A program made the position numbers and the translations under genes. Positions 51,461-61,388 of a stretch of DNA of 64,000 nt are shown here, one piece after another. How positions within the stretch are numbered: position 1 is the stretch's first letter; every line of letters begins with the position of its first letter. A model generated the notes under the pieces. That model was not told where the DNA came from. It saw only the letters and a list, made by a program, of their open reading frames with translations, and ran no database searches. This DNA comes from Aculops lycopersici (Eukaryota > Arthropoda > Arachnida > Trombidiformes > Eriophyidae), in assembly GCA_015350385.1 (NCBI GenBank), contig WNKI01000003.1, positions 2,765,816-2,829,815 on the forward strand. Direction: 5' to 3'.

Positions 51461-52537
51461 TCATTGTAGGCACTTCAATACAAAAACTCGATTCTGTTTC
51501 TTTGAGTCACTCACTATAAAGGGAAACTGTTTGAACCCGCAACAAGCGGCTCCATAGTAACCGCTCTTGTCCAAAACAACCACGGCGGCATGTGAATAAG
51601 GACGATGTGTCCTATTCGTCTGTCTCTTGATTACATCATCGGCCGCCTGTTGCGCTGTCATACCTCGTCTCAAGTTTTCTACAGCTTGATAGGACAACAG
51701 GAATCTCATCATGACATCGCCATCACCAGTTGCTGCCGCCGCACCCGCCTCTTTGGCCGCATAAGCTCCAGCTCCAGGTATCGGCGAGTCGCCAACTCTA
51801 CCCAAGATCTTGTTTCTCAATCCATTTGTCGAGGTTCCGGCCGCAAGCTTATGGTTTGAATCTATGGCAACCATACCAATGGTGTCATGAATCTTATCAA
51901 AATCAATATTAGTCTGGTCTATAGTTGACGGTGTTTTACCCTCGGGAATATTGTAATGGTCAGCTTTGTCTCCGGAGCCAGGCACGCGATATGGTCCACA
52001 ATATTTCCTAGGATTGGGAACGACATTCTTCCAAAAGTTTGGCTGACATGAATTTTGGAGCCACTCAGCATGAAGCTTCCTAGACTCGTCACTTGTTAGC
52101 GACTCCTCTTTGAATCCGAGACTTAGAGCAAATTGAGTGGCCATCTCTCCAACTAAAAGTGTGTGATTGGTTCTCTCTAGCACCATCCTAGCCACCGAAA
52201 TGGCCGACTTGATTCGCCTAATCGCGCCAACTGCTCCAACATCATAGGTCTCGCCATCCATTATCATTGCATCCAAGGTGGTCTCCCCATTTTCCGATGG
52301 CGAGCCGCCCCAGCCAACTGTTCCATCGCAACGCTCTATCTCGCACTGACCACAACCAACTTCGATAGCATCGATGGCACTATGCGAATTGCTCAACTCT
52401 CTCCAAGCTAGAGCATTTGCATCGGTAAAATTCCAAGTGTTTATCACGATTGGTGGGTGAAGTTTTTCGCTTCTAGCCTCGATATGATCGCTGGCTAAGG
52501 CTACAAAGAATACTATCACTATTGCACTTGGTCTCAT
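51461..52537 (-). CDS. AGA: Aspartylglucosaminidase (N4-(beta-GlcNAc)-asparaginase)
   Basis: This 358-residue lysosomal N-terminal-nucleophile hydrolase splits the GlcNAc-Asn bond during glycoprotein breakdown. A signal peptide spans residues ~1-21. The proenzyme autocleaves before a Thr; here the site is KIHDTIGMVAID, giving Thr219 as the new N-terminus and nucleophile. Substrate-binding residues follow in GRVGDSPIPGAGAYA, and the conserved GDGDVMMRFL is present. Paired cysteines typical of AGA occur in VGCGQCEIERCDGTVG. ATG at 52537. Single exon. Divergent from CCDC47, with 516 bp between starts. Confidence 0.95.
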   Translation of the reverse strand: MRPSAIVIVFFVALASDHIEARSEKLHPPIVINTWNFTDANALAWRELSNSHSAIDAIEVGCGQCEIERCDGTVGWGGSPSENGETTLDAMIMDGETYDVGAVGAIRRIKSAISVARMVLERTNHTLLVGEMATQFALSLGFKEESLTSDESRKLHAEWLQNSCQPNFWKNVVPNPRKYCGPYRVPGSGDKADHYNIPEGKTPSTIDQTNIDFDKIHDTIGMVAIDSNHKLAAGTSTNGLRNKILGRVGDSPIPGAGAYAAKEAGAAAATGDGDVMMRFLLSYQAVENLRRGMTAQQAADDVIKRQTNRTHRPYSHAAVVVLDKSGYYGAACCGFKQFPFIVSDSKKQNRVFVLKCLQ

Positions 52538-53053
52538 CTTGAGTTTTGCTTCAGTCTAACAGGTGGTGGGTCAACTACAACTCTACATTGGGTTTAAAGA
52601 TTCTTTTGTTCACCTCACAGGTTTGAGAAAGTACAAAAGTCGAACTCATTCGAGACTAATAAAAGTGAAAGTGGATGGTGGTCTTATATATTGGAATATC
52701 TAGTCCGCAACCTGGGTTCAACCGAACCCACCGTTAGTTGTTGTCAACCGAAGCTAGACAGTCAGCACAAATCCGCGCAGAGTTTTATCGGATGAACATA
52801 ACAAGAGATAATACGAGATTAGTTCGAGGCACCGCCGCTAGATGTACGCTTTATTAAGTACATGCTTCGCTACAGTCACTTTTTCCTCATTCCATGCAAG
52901 TCACATGGGTCTCTCTCAAATCTCAAGCCGGTAAATAACATGAACTATAAAATCATTTTACATACAGACAACAAATATTAAGCCTTCTAGCCTCCATATA
53001 GAGGTTAAATTCAATATTATTATATAAAAAGTATTCGTTTGATTGTGCATATC
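52538..53053. other. Divergent promoter region of AGA and CCDC47
   Basis: 516 bp between two divergent starts, with no gene. The right half is AT-rich. Confidence 0.4.
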
Positions 53054-54514
53054 ATGTATAATCATTCAACCTTTGCATTATTAGGCCTACTCATAGTGAT
53101 ATGCTCACACTCCATCCTATTAACTTGTGGTACAAATGAGGACGACTTCTCAGAGTTTGATGATTTTAGTCCAGGTGAGAAGGTAGAAGACATTATTGAT
53201 TTGGAACCAGTCGAGCATGTAGAGGTTGATAGTTCGAAGAAAAGAGAGGATTTGACAACGGAACAAAACCAAGCAAACACTGGTAGCAAATTGAATGACG
53301 TCCCACCGAGAGCCAAGTCTAAGATTAGGCAAAGTGAAGATAAACTCGGCGCTCGTGATGAGAAAGATGAGGCCGTAAAAGATGGTAAGAAGAGGCCAGA
53401 TTTGAAATTGGTTGATGCTCCGCTACCTGGATTCGCACGATGGGATACCTACTATGTTGAGATTGCATTTTTACTAACATCCACTCTATACTTGGTGAGT
53501 TTTTTCGTCGGGTGCAATACAAACAGCAAGGTAGCCCATGAATGGTATGAACAGAGTAGAGATTTGCTCAAGCAACAATTTGCTCTCGTTGGTGGCGCAC
53601 CACAAATTGACTCCGGCCATAAGAAGAATCAGGATGACGAGACAGATATCTCTGCCCTAGCGGCGCTAAAGAAACAAAGGGGCTTAATCAAGGCGTCCGA
53701 ATCCAACTATACAATTTGGTGCTCAGGTAGAGCTGGCGTCGATGGTTTGCTAATCGAATTGAATCTACTTAAGCGCCAGGATCTCTTTAGTATGGCAATT
53801 AATTCTATGAAGAATGTCAATGATGATAATTTGATCCTAAGATTCCTATTACCCAATGATGCATATGAAAACTTTGTATTCTGTCTGGCGCACAAATCAC
53901 ACGCCGTTAAGCTAGCCCGGGACATGATAGATATAGCAACATTTTGTCCTAAAAGAAAACAACTCTCCCAAATGGGACTACCACTCGACAAGCTATACGT
54001 AATGAGTGAGTTAACTGATGTTTGCTCGGCCATATTAGATCATTCGACAGTGAACGTCTTGAAGAAATTCGAAAGGTCTATCAATTACATTCACATAACA
54101 GACCAGTACTCGACCATCCGTTCTGAGGATGTGTCACCAATGCAACGTTTAGCTAGCCCAAAAAGATTGGCCAACTTCTCGTTCAATCTACCTAAGTCGC
54201 AAACTGATCGAGCAGAATTGCTTCTCTTTGCGACATCCCTATTAGATAGATTGAGAAGATTCAAGTTGGCTAGAGATAGCAAGCAGAAGAGTGACAAGAA
54301 TCGTCAAAAGATCACCGATTTCTTACAAAAAACAGCATTTTCTGCTAGACAAGAGGCTGCTCAAGCTAAGAAGGATGAATTGAGAAGGCAGGAAAAGGAA
54401 CGCATCTACCAAGAAGACGATCCGATCAAACAACAAAGGTGGGAGAAAAAGGAAGCTAAAAGAGAGGCTAAGAAGAAGATGCGAGGAGTAAAGCAGCTCA
54501 AGATTAGATCCTAG
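53054..54514 (+). CDS. CCDC47: CCDC47 (PAT complex subunit)
   Basis: This 486-residue ER membrane protein in vertebrates forms the PAT complex with Asterix at the ribosome-translocon and helps fold multi-pass proteins. It has a signal peptide (residues ~1-25) and an acidic lumenal segment (NEDDFSEFDDF). A single membrane span (~AFLLTSTLYLVSFFVG) follows, then a cytosolic globular domain (ARLAR/FLLPND-type region) and a long basic coiled coil at the C-terminus that ends KKKMRGVKQLKIRS. The ATG at 53054 is chosen; the frame extends upstream only to a TTG at 53039. Length matches human (483). Single exon. Confidence 0.93.
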   Translation: MYNHSTFALLGLLIVICSHSILLTCGTNEDDFSEFDDFSPGEKVEDIIDLEPVEHVEVDSSKKREDLTTEQNQANTGSKLNDVPPRAKSKIRQSEDKLGARDEKDEAVKDGKKRPDLKLVDAPLPGFARWDTYYVEIAFLLTSTLYLVSFFVGCNTNSKVAHEWYEQSRDLLKQQFALVGGAPQIDSGHKKNQDDETDISALAALKKQRGLIKASESNYTIWCSGRAGVDGLLIELNLLKRQDLFSMAINSMKNVNDDNLILRFLLPNDAYENFVFCLAHKSHAVKLARDMIDIATFCPKRKQLSQMGLPLDKLYVMSELTDVCSAILDHSTVNVLKKFERSINYIHITDQYSTIRSEDVSPMQRLASPKRLANFSFNLPKSQTDRAELLLFATSLLDRLRRFKLARDSKQKSDKNRQKITDFLQKTAFSARQEAAQAKKDELRRQEKERIYQEDDPIKQQRWEKKEAKREAKKKMRGVKQLKIRS

Positions 54515-54695
54515 TACAGTTAGCTGATCGGCACATATATAAGAATTTATGCAAAACATGTAGTCATATTAGAACAATAACCTAAAATTAAAAAAACCAC
54601 CCGATATTCTCCCGGATGCTATTGCGACTGGGGCGAGGCTCATGATTCTACCTACGATACAATGGATATTTTTTGTTTGACAACATTTTTTAATT

Positions 54696-56099
54696 TTAAA
54701 TTAGTAATTGTGAATCAGTTGTGTATCGGGGCCTCTTCCGCTTGGTATCATGGACTGGATTGCTTAGACCGTGGCGTTTCTTCCCCCACGAGCTCCGCTC
54801 ACTCTCTTTCTCCCGGTTGCTACATGTATTATCATCAATTACATCCTTATCGTTATCTTGAGCACTAAGTTGTTCAATAATAGAATCTAATATACACTTG
54901 CTACTCTCAGTCTGTCGTAGTAATGCACATTGGAAATCTATATGGGCACTTATTTGATCAATAATCTCCACAGCCTCCTCCGTTGTGGCCACCTCAACAA
55001 AGTAAGCATCTAGGATCACAGCTAGCCAATCTATGGCAACTTGTTCCCTATAATCAAGAGTCGCTTGAACTATTCGTAACAATTGAATAATTTGTTCAAT
55101 CGAAGTTAACTTATACTCAGGCTTTCTAAAGTTTTCTATTAGTTGTTGCCTGTCAAATTTAACATACAGAACCTTATTCAAGAGTTCCATTACTTTTAAT
55201 CTCATAGGCTCATTATCAGAGTTTCGGTCAAATTCAATTAAATTCCTAGTGCAAACGTTCAAAATCATGACTATATATCTCTCCAGGAAGCAGCAACCAG
55301 ATTTGGAAGCATTAACTAGAGTTTCAACAGTTTGTTGAAGCAAGTTTAAATCACCAGAGTCACCAGTAGTAGCGGTAGGAGTAGTAGTTGAATTTTTGTT
55401 GCTGCTTCTAGTTCTAATGATAGTTCGCGCTGGTGTTGGTACTGCTGCAACTGAAGTCGCGTGACTATGAATTACCTGACACAATAAGTCTAATCTGGCA
55501 ATAATTGAGCGAGGCATCTTAACTAGGAGTTGTTGCCGCTGTTGCGAGGATAATGGCAAGGTTCGGGATTGTTGTTGTAATTGAGTTTGTTGCTTTTGAT
55601 ATTGGGATAATAGCTCCTCCTTTTGCTCTTGGGTTAGCTGGCTATTTTGATGCTGCTGATGGAGTTGATTCTGGAGCTGGGCGTGCTGTTGGCGAATCTG
55701 TTTCATGTATGCAGTGGTCAAACAGGGTCTAATTCTAGCATCAACATGTGGCTGCTTATTGTTGTTGCCGGATGGCGAAGATTTAACCTGGGAGTGGGCT
55801 CGCTGTTGTTGTTGCTGCTTCAATGATGGACGATGATGGTTTTTCTTGTCGGCGGTAGTGCTACTACCACTGATTGGACTACCACTACTAGTATCGTCGT
55901 CCTCATCTAGATCGTCATCGATATCATCAATGTTTTCGTCGAGGTCCAAGGAGTTCTTAGCGCTGTTAATGGAACTATTACTATTATGTTTCTGTCTCAG
56001 TAATTCTACTATTTGCAAAGATTTGTCAGAGTTAAAGAAACTATTTCGCAGCTTTTGCGGCTCCTCAATGAAAAAATTATCGTCTGAGGTTATTTCCAT
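54696..56099 (-). CDS. Helical nucleolar-type protein, possibly NOL11-like
   Basis: This is a 467-residue protein. The N-terminal half is acidic then Gln-rich low complexity. The C-terminal ~270 residues are helical. The segment VDWLAVILDAYFVEV followed by IDQISAHIDFQCALL recalls the C-terminal element of NOL11 (a UTP-A component for pre-rRNA transcription and processing), which has a similar 'WLxxLLDAHFVVL...SQVxFYSEL' pattern. The end KRKRPRYTTDSQLLI is basic and nuclear-signal-like. The N-terminal beta-propeller of NOL11 is absent, so the assignment is tentative. Convergent with CCDC47; stops are 181 bp apart. ATG at 56099. Single exon. Confidence 0.6.
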   Translation of the reverse strand: MEITSDDNFFIEEPQKLRNSFFNSDKSLQIVELLRQKHNSNSSINSAKNSLDLDENIDDIDDDLDEDDDTSSGSPISGSSTTADKKNHHRPSLKQQQQQRAHSQVKSSPSGNNNKQPHVDARIRPCLTTAYMKQIRQQHAQLQNQLHQQHQNSQLTQEQKEELLSQYQKQQTQLQQQSRTLPLSSQQRQQLLVKMPRSIIARLDLLCQVIHSHATSVAAVPTPARTIIRTRSSNKNSTTTPTATTGDSGDLNLLQQTVETLVNASKSGCCFLERYIVMILNVCTRNLIEFDRNSDNEPMRLKVMELLNKVLYVKFDRQQLIENFRKPEYKLTSIEQIIQLLRIVQATLDYREQVAIDWLAVILDAYFVEVATTEEAVEIIDQISAHIDFQCALLRQTESSKCILDSIIEQLSAQDNDKDVIDDNTCSNREKESERSSWGKKRHGLSNPVHDTKRKRPRYTTDSQLLI

Positions 56100-57482
56100 G
56101 GCAGATTGATGAGATGGTAGTAATCGATACTATTGGTACTCAATATAAAGTTAATAGAATGTTTTTCCACGTGAATTTTCCAATCTTAAGTGGATTTTGA
56201 TAACTCGCCTTCCAATGGATGAAAATGAAAACAATTGCTAATAATTAATGAGAATATTAATGTATCGATATGTCTGAAAATAGAATCCTAACCAATATCA
56301 GTCTATAAACGATGTAGCTTTAACGTAGAGGCAACAACGAAAGCGAAGGCATGTCGTTCCGCACTCCTCGCCACCAGCAAAACCATTCCACCTCTTCTCC
56401 CTCTTTCCTTTTTGGCCTGCGAGCCAGCCAGGCTGCACAACACAACGGCACCGAGCGGCGGGTGGCGTCAGCGAGCACATTGGCATGCTGCTGCTGCTGC
56501 CGTCGCTGGCTCGCTTTTAAACGCACTCACACAGAACACACAGATTTCCCATTTCCCTGCGTCGGATAGACGAGAGCATGTGACCGTCGCAATTGCATGT
56601 GTGCGGTCGGGCTATTGTTGCGCGAAATGTTTACGCCCATTCCAGTTTGCGGGATCCTGCTGCCGCTAATGCGTGTGCGCGGCGGCTTGCACGCCTACTC
56701 GGCTAAAACTTTCCATCGATCTCCGCACCCGACGTAGAGTCTCCGCTCACTCTCGCCAAGCGGCGCCACCAGCGATACTAGCTGCAAGTGGGAAAAACAA
56801 ACACAAACAACTTGTGAACCAACAAATTTAACTCAAACTCCATATCATTTGATTGGTTAGAATACTGCAACCTGTCACCTAATTGGCTGCCGCCACTTGT
56901 GATGACGTAACCAAGACTTAGGGGCTCTATCTAAAGCTCGAGCTTTTCGCTTGAAGATTGGATCAGCGGCAGCAACCTGCTAGAAAAGGAAGCTCACCTC
57001 TGGGCCTCCCTTTTCAATTTGCGAATGAGACGCTCGAATTGTCCAAGTGCCAACAGTCGATGAACTTGATCCTCATTCAAGGCTCAAGTTAACCAGAATA
57101 AATCTGACGATTGAACCAATACTTTCAATGACTGAGATGGTGCAGTAGGAAATTTAATCCAATTATATTTATACAAACTCTCGCGCACGATATGGCTTCG
57201 TCGTCACGCACTCGTAGCGGCGCCCTCCACTTCCGGCCCTCGAAAAACTCAACCACTAATTCAATGGATCGAGGCGACAGTTGCGTAATCCGACGATTGG
57301 CGCCTCCGCTCACTGACTGTGCAATATGAGCAAATCAAACGGACCCGACAAATCATCGCCGAGTTGCAAACCACCCACGGAGCAGGTGATGAGTTCGAGG
57401 ATATGGGGCAAAGTATAATTAGATTAATGGATTTATTAAGCGCCAGCTCAATGGGACTAACAAAGGGTAACTAACTATTATG
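56100..57482. other. Intergenic region upstream of the NOL11-like gene
   Basis: 1.4 kb, GC-rich near 56350-56750, with domain-free frames. CAAGTGG occurs at 56785-56791 and CCACTTG at 56893-56899. No gene is seen. Confidence 0.4.
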
Positions 57483-58142
57483 TCAGGTAAAGTTTAACTT
57501 GATTTGCGGCCAACTTGAACTAGGAAAGCGGCTCATGAAAATACATAACAAAATAGGCCAAGTGAACCAAAGAATATTGATAGGTTTTGGGTGGTGGTGG
57601 TTAGGTTGCTGTTTGTCATTTTCAAAACTTTCGTCTAATCTTGTCGCCACTTCCACGCAACTTGATGCATTCTGGTGGACCCTCTCCTTTTTCTGTTCAC
57701 TTCTTGCCATCATTAAACTGGCTAATTGGTCAATCTTGTCGCTTAGAACATTGAGTTTTATATCCAAGTTATCGGATTTAGTTTGTAGCTTGAGAATGGC
57801 GCAAGCCATTTGATCCCTTACTATCTCATGTCTATCGTCATTTGGCTGCGATGTAAATTGGGAATTTGAAAATATTTTTGGTTCATTCAGTGATGGCCGG
57901 CCTCCTATTTTCCTAACACTGTAATGAATGGGCTTGAATTTCTTGCTGACCAGAATGCTTTCATCCAAAAGTGGCATCGACAGGTTGTTGTTGTTGTTGT
58001 TGTTATTATTATTATTGCGTAGATTCAACTCAAAAAGGCCCTCTAGATCCTCACGATTTCTTGTGATGTCCTCCAATTCGAGCAACTCCTTGGACTCGTA
58101 CCAAATTTGGCTAGTCTCATTTGGCGAGCTTCGGTCTTCCAT
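57483..58142 (-). CDS. ACBD5-like tail-anchored protein without an ACB domain
   Basis: This 219-residue protein is built like the C-terminal half of ACBD5, the peroxisomal tether that binds ER VAP proteins. Near the start, TSQIWYESKELLELED resembles the FFAT-type motif of ACBD5 (EVYCDSMEQ). After a poly-Asn tract, the coiled coil VRDQMACAILKLQTKSDNLD (ACBD4/5: QLxxALLRLQEDMxxV) is followed by a linker and a C-terminal hydrophobic anchor (INILWFTWPILLCIFM; ACBD5: LTFAIIWPFIAQWL). No acyl-CoA-binding domain precedes it. The sequence just before the ATG (58142) reads TTTTCGCAAACAG, a possible splice acceptor, so an upstream exon cannot be excluded. Confidence 0.6.
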   Translation of the reverse strand: MEDRSSPNETSQIWYESKELLELEDITRNREDLEGLFELNLRNNNNNNNNNNNLSMPLLDESILVSKKFKPIHYSVRKIGGRPSLNEPKIFSNSQFTSQPNDDRHEIVRDQMACAILKLQTKSDNLDIKLNVLSDKIDQLASLMMARSEQKKERVHQNASSCVEVATRLDESFENDKQQPNHHHPKPINILWFTWPILLCIFMSRFPSSSWPQIKLNFT

Positions 58143-60492
58143 TCTGTTTGCGAAAATAACGCTACAGTTATGTAATTAGCACGTAATATAAATGGGATCA
58201 CATTTTAGATAATCTTTAGAAATCAATCAGCTGATTGAATCAAACTCAGTCATTCAGTTAGGTGAAAGAGACTGAGATAAACAAAAGATTTTTATTTTTG
58301 ATTCTACTCGTCCAGTTGGCGGGAGAAGCAGGCGAGCGTCTTGGCGACGAGCGAGCGTTTGACTGCCGGCCGAGGCTTACGAGCGTTGGAGCTCAAGTTT
58401 ACGCAACTGTGCTCACCTGGCCGGCCACAGGTAACAACAGGTGGAGCCAACTGGCCGACTTGCCAAACGTTGGCGCGCTTCAAACGGCAGCTACAAATAC
58501 GTAGGAGCTTAGCATGAGCTTGTCGCTCATTAGATTCCACATACTGATACCGACTTTCTAGTTGAGCGCTACTGTTGCACGAACCTCGACAAGTACAAGA
58601 GCCAAAGTCTCACTTGGTGTTGTGTTTAATCCAATTAGCTTGCAACGTTCCTCTCTCCCTGTGTTTCTGTCAGCCACAAGCATATTTCTCGTTCTCTGTC
58701 TCGCATAGCTGGCTAAGTTGAACTGCCAATTGGCACTTCGCAGCTCGAATTGGATGCTGATTCGTTGTATTGAGCCGATGGGTCGAGCCGATTGACGGAG
58801 GTGTCAATACAGCTGCTAGCTAGAGGTAGGGTCTGGTTTATAGCAAAGCGAATCAGCTAACTGAAGCGAACGTTGTTCAGTTATGGCCGCTACATGCATG
58901 AAGCTTGACTATCTCAACAGAGACTACTGCTACCCCTGCTACTGCCGTTGCAATCGCAATTTGAAGTCATCGCTGCCATTGCCTTCGTGGTCGTCGCCGC
59001 CGCGACCATCGACGTCACTAGCGGCCAGTGAACGCAAGTTGATGCCAATTTAGCTGCAGTAATTTAGTATGAGCATCTAGAAGGCTGACTAACTGGCTTG
59101 CAGGCGAGCTCACCGGTTAGCTACTCTCACCTAGTGCCTGCTTATGATGTGAACTCAAATCCCACATCAGATGGGAGGGAGGTGTATATTCGCGCGCGAT
59201 ATGGTTACTGCCAGTGGTGACATTTAATTCCTCAATGGCACTCTTCTCCTCTAATCTCTTAGCAACTTGCGCAACTTTAAAGCGTTAGCGAGCTGATTAT
59301 TTGCGACGAGTTGGCGAGTTTTCCCATTGGGAACATTTGAGAGGCTGAGAAAGAGGAAGAGACACAAGAGACTTCAGGCTGCTACATCTTAAGCGAATGG
59401 ATAATGCTATTCGCTTTATTCTATACTATGGTCCTACAATTCAAAGCGATATCAGTTGCTGTTGTTGTCCTGTCTCTACCTGCGATGCACAATAAAGTCC
59501 CTCAACTTTCTATTCTATCTACCTCTGGCCGAATGGTAGAGGGAAGAGCGTAAGTTTCAGTTGGCGAAACACGAGCGCGCGCTTCGTGCCATTCGAAGCA
59601 CCTCCTCTGTCTCTCTTTAAATTGGTTACAGGAGATTTGATTTCCAAAGCGAGCAAGTCGAACTGGTGTGCTAGGAGAAGGGACTGCTTACTACTGATAA
59701 AATGGGAGTAAAAGGAAGAGGAGAAAGGAAAGCAACGAGATGGAATGAGATGAGTTTAGATGAGGAAACAAAGCAAATGAGTCTGAGGCTATTTTTTGAT
59801 GAAATCTCTAGTCTGCGCGCCTCTCGTGTTGAATCCACAAACTCAAGTGCCTAACTCTGAATCATCTCCTTAGCTAAGGTTAGCGGGCGACTTGCTCAAG
59901 TTGAGCAAGTCGTTGCATAACTAACAAACCAAAGGTAGAAATTAAACTTTTGCCTCGCTCGGCGGCGGCCGTGGCCGCTCCTATCAAAACTCATGCTCTG
60001 TTTAACGCGCTGTACGTAGCGTAGCGCAATGCATCGCATCGCATCGCATCGCATAGAAGGGCGAGCGAGCGAGCAAATGTCGCTAGGTACCCTGCGAGCC
60101 GAATTAAGCGCACATGCGGCGCGCCGCACAAAATTGTCGACTGCAGTATCTAGCGCCATGCGTCACAAGTCAACTTTCGCTATTTTTGCTGCGCCTCTTA
60201 TAACATCATTAGCTTATCCGGCATTGCAAACTTTTTCGGCCGCCCCGCAGTCATCCTGCCCCCTTCTCCCTGAGCCCAGCCCCAAAAGTTAGTGGTGCAG
60301 TTGGATCGTCATCAGCAACACCATCATCATCGTCATCGTGGTTATCGTTGCCGTCGACTAAACTTTTGCATTGGTAGTGGTGGTGACGGCGTTTCGTCTA
60401 GAGGAAGAGTTGGATTAGAACACACAACAGAGTCGAGACGGCAGCATTAATATTTAAGTAGGCACAGTCTTTGGGACTTTTGCAAAGTCGTT

Positions 60493-60530
<38 letters not shown>

Positions 60531-61388
60531 CAAACCGTTTGGTCTTTGTCCTTCGCCGTTTGCTTTGCATTGCTCGCTGTTGGCAAAGTAGTTGCAGGAT
60601 CAAGAGCAGCAGGATCACTAGTTGTAGCACACAATGGGAAAGTTGGAATAAAACGAAAAATTTGTATCCCGTCTCTTCTGGTTTATGTCGAGTTATTTGG
60701 ATCGCATCACTAAAGTTTCAGTAGCTTCTTCAATTCAGAAAGATAACTGCTAGCAGGTGAAATGGTCGCGATGTAGTAGCAGAGACGGCGGTAGCAAATT
60801 TATACCGCCGCTGCAACAAGCACATGCAACAAGCGCCGAGTCTCCTTCAGCAGTCGTCCTCCGATTCCTCGCTTGCTAGAACACTTTTGACTGGGGCCCG
60901 TGAAGGCAAATATCTTCAAGGGACGTCTCGGTTTTTCAAGCAGACTTTTTGCCACTCTCTCGTCGTCGAGTTGGTGCTGCAGTTAGAATAAAGGTGGAGG
61001 CAAATACTCTCAAGTTCGGCGTTCAGATTCTAGGAGGAGCGGCGCAACAGATGCCGTGGTCGTGTTACGCAAAGATAATCGAGAGTTTGGTTGGTGTTAT
61101 TATTTTTTCTCTCTATCTCTCTCTCCTCTCTTGCTTGTTGCATCCAAGAATAAGAAGAATAAGAAGAAGAAAAAGAAGGGGAAAGTTGGATGAATATTTC
61201 TCACAAGAAAGATACTAAACTCTCGTTGGCTAGTATCCACTTGCACGCTAAGAGAAAAATTGTATCGAGTTGTTTAAACTCGTGGCGTGTAAATTTTCTC
61301 CTCTCTTGTGTCAACTTTACGGGGAGCAAGCGAAAGCGAAACTGAGAAGAGAGGAGTGGAAATTGGGAATAAAAATTTAAGAGGCGAC
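58143..61388. other. Gene-poor region, 3.2 kb
   Basis: No gene I can support. It has a (CGCAT)n run at ~60028-60052, a (CT)17 run at 60494-60527 and a TGACGTCG site on the minus strand at 59010-59017. No acyl-CoA-binding-domain exon for the ACBD5-like gene was found on the minus strand. The right end should be the promoter and 5' UTR of the 61389 gene. Confidence 0.45.
60494..60527. repeat. (CT)n microsatellite
   Basis: About seventeen CT units in a row. Confidence 0.9.

Noticed and set aside
59896..60292. Overlapping 87-codon frames on both strands
   Set aside because: Produced by a CGCAT/GCGA simple-sequence stretch.
60949..61218. 89-codon plus-strand frame with a hydrophobic stretch
   Set aside because: Lies just before the 61389 start, ends in Arg/Lys simple sequence, and shows no family similarity; probably 5' UTR.
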